Assembly: GCA_937863205.1 (NCBI GenBank)
Contig: CALMGA010000054.1
Span: 1 to 16,578 of the forward strand
Length of the DNA stretch: 16,578 bases
Direction: 5' to 3'
Source of the DNA: an uncultured Beijerinckiaceae bacterium
GTDB taxonomy: Bacteria; Pseudomonadota; Alphaproteobacteria; Rhizobiales; Beijerinckiaceae
Position numbers and translations under genes: made by a program. This document shows, piece after piece, positions 13,054-16,578 of this stretch. Each line of letters begins with the position of its first letter. Position 1 is the stretch's first letter. The notes under the pieces are model-generated. The model did not search any database. It was not told where the DNA came from and saw only the letters and a list, made by a program, of their open reading frames with translations.

Positions 13054-14685
13054 TCAGGACGGGATCGCCAGGATGCTCGGCACGTTCTGCTCGACCCATG
13101 ACTTGATCCCCGCCAGCGCCGGATGCGCCAGATTCTTGCGCAGGTACGTTTGTAACCGCGGGAGGTGAACGAGGTATTGCGGCTTGCGATCGCGTTTGTC
13201 GAGCCGGGCGAAGATGCCGAGGATCTTCGTGGCGCGCTGCGCGCCCAGGATCGCATAGGCTTTGGCGAAGGCGGCGACGTCGAAGGCCGGATCCTGCTCG
13301 CGGCGCAGCTTGGCGTAGAGCCCGAGCAGGCGCAGCTCCTGGTCGGCCGGCACGGTGAGGCGGGCATCCTGGAGCAGCGAGGCGACGTCGTAGGCCGGGT
13401 GGCCCAGCACCGCGTCCTGGAAGTCGAGCACGCCGACGCGGGCGAGCCCGTCGCGCTCCGGCAGCCACAGCAGGTTGGGCGAATGGTAGTCGCGCAGCGT
13501 CAGCGTCTGCGGCGCGGCGAGGATGTCGGCGAACAGGTCCCGCCATTGCGCGGCGAAACCGGCCTTGGCGCCCGAGGACACCATCATCCTGGCGATGTGC
13601 GGCGCGTACCATTCCGGCAGCAGCTCGATCTCGATGCACAGCGCCTCGACGTCGTAGGGCGGGATCTCGTAGCGGCCGCCGTCGCCGTCGGGCACGGTTG
13701 TCGGCGCGGTGTCGCCGTGCATGGCGCCGTGCAGCCTGGCCAGCACGGCCACCGCCTCGGCGTATCGCTCGGGGATGATGCCGTTCTCGTCATACAGAAG
13801 CTGCGACCCGAGGTCCTCGATGATGGCGAGGCCGGTCGCGCCGTTATGGGCGAGGATCGCCGGGGCCGACAGGCCGGCCCCGCGCAACACGCCGTCGATG
13901 GCGATGAAGGGGCGGATGTCCTCGGCCAGATGGGCGATGGCGCTGTAGGGCTTGCCGAAGCGGATCGGCGGCCCGTCGGGACGCGCGGGCGAGATCATCA
14001 GGATGGCGCGGGTGCCGTCGGGCTTGGCGAGCCGCTCGTAGGCGCGCGTCGAGGCGTCGCCCATCATGAAGGTTCGCTCCGCATCAAGGAAGCCGCCCTG
14101 TTCCAGGATGCCGCGCACCGCCCGCGACAGGGCGAGGCGCCGGCCGAAGGCGCCGATGCCGGTCACCGCGCCCATGCGGTATCCCGGCGGCTTGCCGGTG
14201 TCGGTGTGGAAGGCGATGTCGAGGCGGTCGCCGCCGAGGTTGCTGCCGGCCCGCTCCGGCCATTCCACGATCACCAGCGCGCCCTCGGCCGCCTCGTCCC
14301 AGCCGAGTTCGGCGAGTTCGGACGGCTCCTTGATGCGGAACAGGTCGGCGTGGACGATGGGGAAGCGCGCACCGTCGCGCTGGGCGCTGTCGTAGACCTG
14401 CAGAAGCGTGAAGGTCGGGCTCGGCACCTCAAGCTCGGGATCGCCGGTGAGCGCCCGGATGAGCGCACGAGCGAAGGTCGTCTTGCCCGAGCCAAGCTCG
14501 CCCGACAGGGTCACGAGATCGCCGGGCTTGAGCAGCGAAGCGATGTCGGCGGCCAGCGAGACCGTGGCGCCCTCGTCGGCGAGGTCGAGGTGCCAGGCGG
14601 CACCGGGAGCAAGGCCCGGATCGGCATCGGGAGCGGCGCTCCCCGCCGTCGCCCGGACGGGATCGGCGCCCGCGTCAACCGTCAT
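13054..14685 (-). CDS. tsaE-amgK: TsaE / AmgK fusion: t6A tRNA-modification ATPase plus anomeric MurNAc/GlcNAc kinase
   Basis: One 543-residue frame carries two domains. Residues 30-165 are TsaE, an ATPase of the threonylcarbamoyl-A37 tRNA machinery: Walker A GELGSGKTT (62-70), SPTFT (89-93), HADLFR (112-117) and VEWPER (140-145). From about 205 to the end is an aminoglycoside-phosphotransferase-fold kinase: DASTRAYERL, DYHSPNL with catalytic Asp399 and Asn404, and LDFQDA with metal-binding Asp421. Asp-Tyr-His and Phe-Gln-Asp fit AmgK, which phosphorylates MurNAc and GlcNAc at C1, better than drug-resistance kinases. The start ATG 14685 has GAGGGA 6 bases upstream. No stop or frameshift separates the domains, so this is a true fusion, as annotated in other Hyphomicrobiales. 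It lies between divL and murU, giving both recycling steps side by side. Confidence 0.93.
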   Translation of the reverse strand: MTVDAGADPVRATAGSAAPDADPGLAPGAAWHLDLADEGATVSLAADIASLLKPGDLVTLSGELGSGKTTFARALIRALTGDPELEVPSPTFTLLQVYDSAQRDGARFPIVHADLFRIKEPSELAELGWDEAAEGALVIVEWPERAGSNLGGDRLDIAFHTDTGKPPGYRMGAVTGIGAFGRRLALSRAVRGILEQGGFLDAERTFMMGDASTRAYERLAKPDGTRAILMISPARPDGPPIRFGKPYSAIAHLAEDIRPFIAIDGVLRGAGLSAPAILAHNGATGLAIIEDLGSQLLYDENGIIPERYAEAVAVLARLHGAMHGDTAPTTVPDGDGGRYEIPPYDVEALCIEIELLPEWYAPHIARMMVSSGAKAGFAAQWRDLFADILAAPQTLTLRDYHSPNLLWLPERDGLARVGVLDFQDAVLGHPAYDVASLLQDARLTVPADQELRLLGLYAKLRREQDPAFDVAAFAKAYAILGAQRATKILGIFARLDKRDRKPQYLVHLPRLQTYLRKNLAHPALAGIKSWVEQNVPSILAIPS

Positions 14686-14784
14686 CGAAGTTCCCTCGCG
14701 GCGATCATCGGCTGGCCGGGCGGGTTGGGAAGGGGTGGCAGCACCGACGGCACCTCAGATCTTGGCCCGGGCGTGAGCCTTCGC

Positions 14785-14804
14785 GTTCGCGCTGCGGCGC
14801 GAAC
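14785..14804. repeat. Hairpin in the divL to tsaE-amgK gap
   Basis: GTTCGCGC (14785-14792), loop TGCG, GCGCGAAC (14797-14804): a perfect 8-bp stem with a stable-looking tetraloop. It lies 21 bases beyond the divL stop, within the 139 bases before tsaE-amgK. It could act as an attenuator or as a 3' stabilising structure for divL mRNA. There is no T-run, so a strong terminator is unlikely. Confidence 0.45.
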
Positions 14805-14824
14805 CTGCCCGAGGGCTGGCGCGC

Positions 14825-16578
14825 TCACGCCTTCTCCACGTCCTTGATTGTCTCATTCTGGGCCGGGAAGATGCAAGTCACGGTGGTGCCGACGCCCGGC
14901 GCCGAGTCGATCAGCACGCGGCCGCCGTGCAGTTCGACGAAGCTTTTGACGATGGACAAGCCGAGCCCGACGCCGCGGTGGCGCGAGCCCGCGACGTTGG
15001 AATGGAAGCGGTCGAACACCTGGGCCAGCGCATCGTGGGGGATGCCGCGGCCCTGGTCGGACACCTTGAACACGATCTCGGTGCCGCGCCGCAGCGCCGC
15101 CAGCGTCACCGTTTGCCCCGGCTGCGAGAAGCCGATGGCGTTGGACAAGAGGTTGAACAGGATCTGGCGGACCCGCTTGCCGTCGGCGCGGAAGCCGCCG
15201 ATGTCGGGCAGGGCGACGATCTGCAGGTGCAGCGGCACGTCGGCGAGGCGGTCCTGCACGCCCTCGGCGGCGGCGCGGATGGTGTCCAGCACGTCGATGT
15301 GCTTGAGGTTGAGTTCCAGCGCGCCGGTGTCGATGGTGGCGAGGTCGAGGATGTCGTTGATGATGGCGTGCAGGGCCGCCGACGACTTCACGACATAGGA
15401 CAGGTATTCGCTCTGCTTGGGGTTGAGCGGCCCCACCGTGCCGCCGCCGAGCAGCTGCGAGAAGCCGATGATGTTGGTCAGCGGCGAGCGCAGCTCGTAG
15501 GAGAAGTGGTGCACGAAGTCGTTGCGCAGCTTCTCGGTGGCGAGCAGCGCCTGGTTGCGCTCGGTCAGCGCCCGTTCGACGTTCACGCTGGCCGTGGTGT
15601 CGGTGAAGGTGAGCAGGGTCGCGCCATCGGGGAGCGGCGCGGCGGTGCAGTCGACCACCGTGCCGTTGCGGCAGGTGAGGCGGCGCTCCAGGCCGGTGCG
15701 CTGGTCGTGGAAGCCGGCCACTGCCATGCGCAGCGCCGCCCAGGGCTCGGGATCGGGGGCGAGAACGCCGCACAGCTCGGCGACGCGGTCGATGTGCGGC
15801 TTGCGATCGAGTTCCGCCTCGTCGATCCGCCACAGGGCGGCGAAGGCGGCGTTGGAAAGCTTGAGCCGGCCATCGGTGCCGAACACGGCGACGCCCTCCT
15901 TCAGCGTGTCCAGCGTTTCGCGCTGCACGCGGGTTTGCGCGTTGAACTGCGATTGCAGGTGGAACTGCGCGGTGACGTCGTCGAACAGGTAGGTGACGCC
16001 GCTTTGCGGGTTGGGGTTGATCACGGTGCGCAGGGTGCGCCCGTCGGGCAGGTACCAGACCTGCTCGGCCGTGTCGGGCAGCTGGTAGGCGGCGAAATGC
16101 GCCTCCTTCCAGGAGCGGAAGTCGGCCTGCTCGGGGAGCATGCGCCGCGCCCTGAGACTGTCGAGAACCTCGGATTCGCTGGGATTGGCGTCGAGAAAGG
16201 CGGCGTCGAAGGCCCACAGCGCGCGATAGGCGGCGTTGTGGAAGACGAGCTGCTTGCGCCGATCGAAGATGGCGACGGCGGTGGACAGCTGGTTGAGGGT
16301 GCGGGCATGCGCCTTGATCATCTGCTGGAGGTCGATGCGCGCGGCTTCCAGCTCGGATACGTCGAAGGCGATGCCGATCGAGGCTCCACCGCCCGCCTGC
16401 CCGGCAGCCGGCCCACCCGCCGGCCCACCATGGGGCACCTCGACCACATCGAGGGCGCGCCGCCAGCCGGCGACCACCGCCGCCGCCCGGGCGCGAAACA
16501 CCTGCGTCTGCCCGCGGCACCCCGCCGCAGCCCCGCCGGGCGCCGGTTCCCGACGCTGCGTGCCGCGCGTGCCCGCCG
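14825..16578 (-). CDS. divL: DivL-type PAS sensor kinase with tyrosine H-box (5' end beyond window)
   Basis: Residues are counted from the GTG at 16501, but the frame stays open to the window edge, so the N-terminus is missing. Two PAS-like domains (about 68-178 and 195-305) precede a dimerisation helix pair (about 325-395) and a complete HATPase domain (430-548): N-box Asn450/Asn454, DQGRG at 482-486, GVGLGLSI at 510-517. The H-box reads FSYELRSPLT, with Tyr335 where the phospho-histidine belongs. This is the diagnostic feature of Caulobacter DivL, which binds DivK and controls CckA and so CtrA in the cell cycle. WYLPDGRTLRTVINPNP and YLFDDVT also match DivL-like proteins. It precedes tsaE-amgK by 139 bases on the same strand. 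The DivL call is strong; regulation by DivK here is inferred. Confidence 0.87.
   Translation of the reverse strand, partial: AGTRGTQRREPAPGGAAAGCRGQTQVFRARAAAVVAGWRRALDVVEVPHGGPAGGPAAGQAGGGASIGIAFDVSELEAARIDLQQMIKAHARTLNQLSTAVAIFDRRKQLVFHNAAYRALWAFDAAFLDANPSESEVLDSLRARRMLPEQADFRSWKEAHFAAYQLPDTAEQVWYLPDGRTLRTVINPNPQSGVTYLFDDVTAQFHLQSQFNAQTRVQRETLDTLKEGVAVFGTDGRLKLSNAAFAALWRIDEAELDRKPHIDRVAELCGVLAPDPEPWAALRMAVAGFHDQRTGLERRLTCRNGTVVDCTAAPLPDGATLLTFTDTTASVNVERALTERNQALLATEKLRNDFVHHFSYELRSPLTNIIGFSQLLGGGTVGPLNPKQSEYLSYVVKSSAALHAIINDILDLATIDTGALELNLKHIDVLDTIRAAAEGVQDRLADVPLHLQIVALPDIGGFRADGKRVRQILFNLLSNAIGFSQPGQTVTLAALRRGTEIVFKVSDQGRGIPHDALAQVFDRFHSNVAGSRHRGVGLGLSIVKSFVELHGGRVLIDSAPGVGTTVTCIFPAQNETIKDVEKA

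Noticed and set aside
13054..14070. Aminoglycoside resistance kinase
   Set aside because: The APH-like fold is present, but DYHSPNL and LDFQDA, fusion to TsaE and adjacency to murU point to AmgK rather than drug resistance.
13165..14847. 560-codon plus-strand frame antisense to tsaE-amgK
   Set aside because: No recognisable domain; the minus strand carries Walker A and kinase motifs.

Overview
The window is GC-rich chromosomal DNA from an alphaproteobacterium, most likely of the order Hyphomicrobiales (Rhizobiales). The assignment rests on the gene set (murA followed by a DUF2948 gene, a TsaE-AmgK fusion next to murU and a DivL-type kinase, several small conserved rhizobial proteins of unknown function) and on degenerate copies of an interspersed repeat I recognise from rhizobial genomes. 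No species is claimed. I see no phage, transposase, integrase, CRISPR array, tRNA or rRNA.

Layout. Bases 1-204 hold no recognisable gene apart from one copy of the interspersed repeat. A lone Hpt-like protein lies at 205-672(+), followed by about 415 bases with no convincing gene. A 68-residue protein at 1088-1294(-) is divergent from a three-gene plus-strand cluster: a 75-residue basic protein, murA and a DUF2948 protein (1432-3611). Converging on that cluster is a secreted 162-residue protein (3620-4108, minus). Its upstream region carries three tandem 15-base repeats. An aminopeptidase P gene (4442-6280,+) starts right after a full copy of the interspersed repeat. Bases 6326-10632 form a minus-strand block, in transcription order: an M3 oligopeptidase, a secreted 90-residue protein overlapping it by 4 bases, a Ste24-like M48 membrane protease, and a 103-residue conserved protein. 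Divergent from this block is an AmpG-type muropeptide permease (10728-12131,+). It converges on the minus-strand series divL, tsaE-amgK, murU (12221-16578). divL runs off the right edge.

Functional theme. Peptidoglycan precursor synthesis and recycling recur here. MurA makes the first committed precursor. AmpG would import anhydro-muropeptides. AmgK and MurU would turn recovered MurNAc into UDP-MurNAc, bypassing MurA. A second theme is protein and peptide turnover: aminopeptidase P, M3 oligopeptidase and a Ste24-like protease. A third is phosphorelay and cell-cycle control: DivL, with tyrosine in place of the phospho-histidine, and a stand-alone Hpt-like protein.

Most of the window is ordinary core genome. 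The features I rate most interesting are the tyrosine H-box of DivL, the TsaE-AmgK fusion, the interspersed repeats (one forms the end of ampG, another abuts a possibly leaderless aminopeptidase gene), the 15-base tandem array, and an EcfG-like promoter candidate before the 68-residue gene. I did not find a clearly new multi-gene system.
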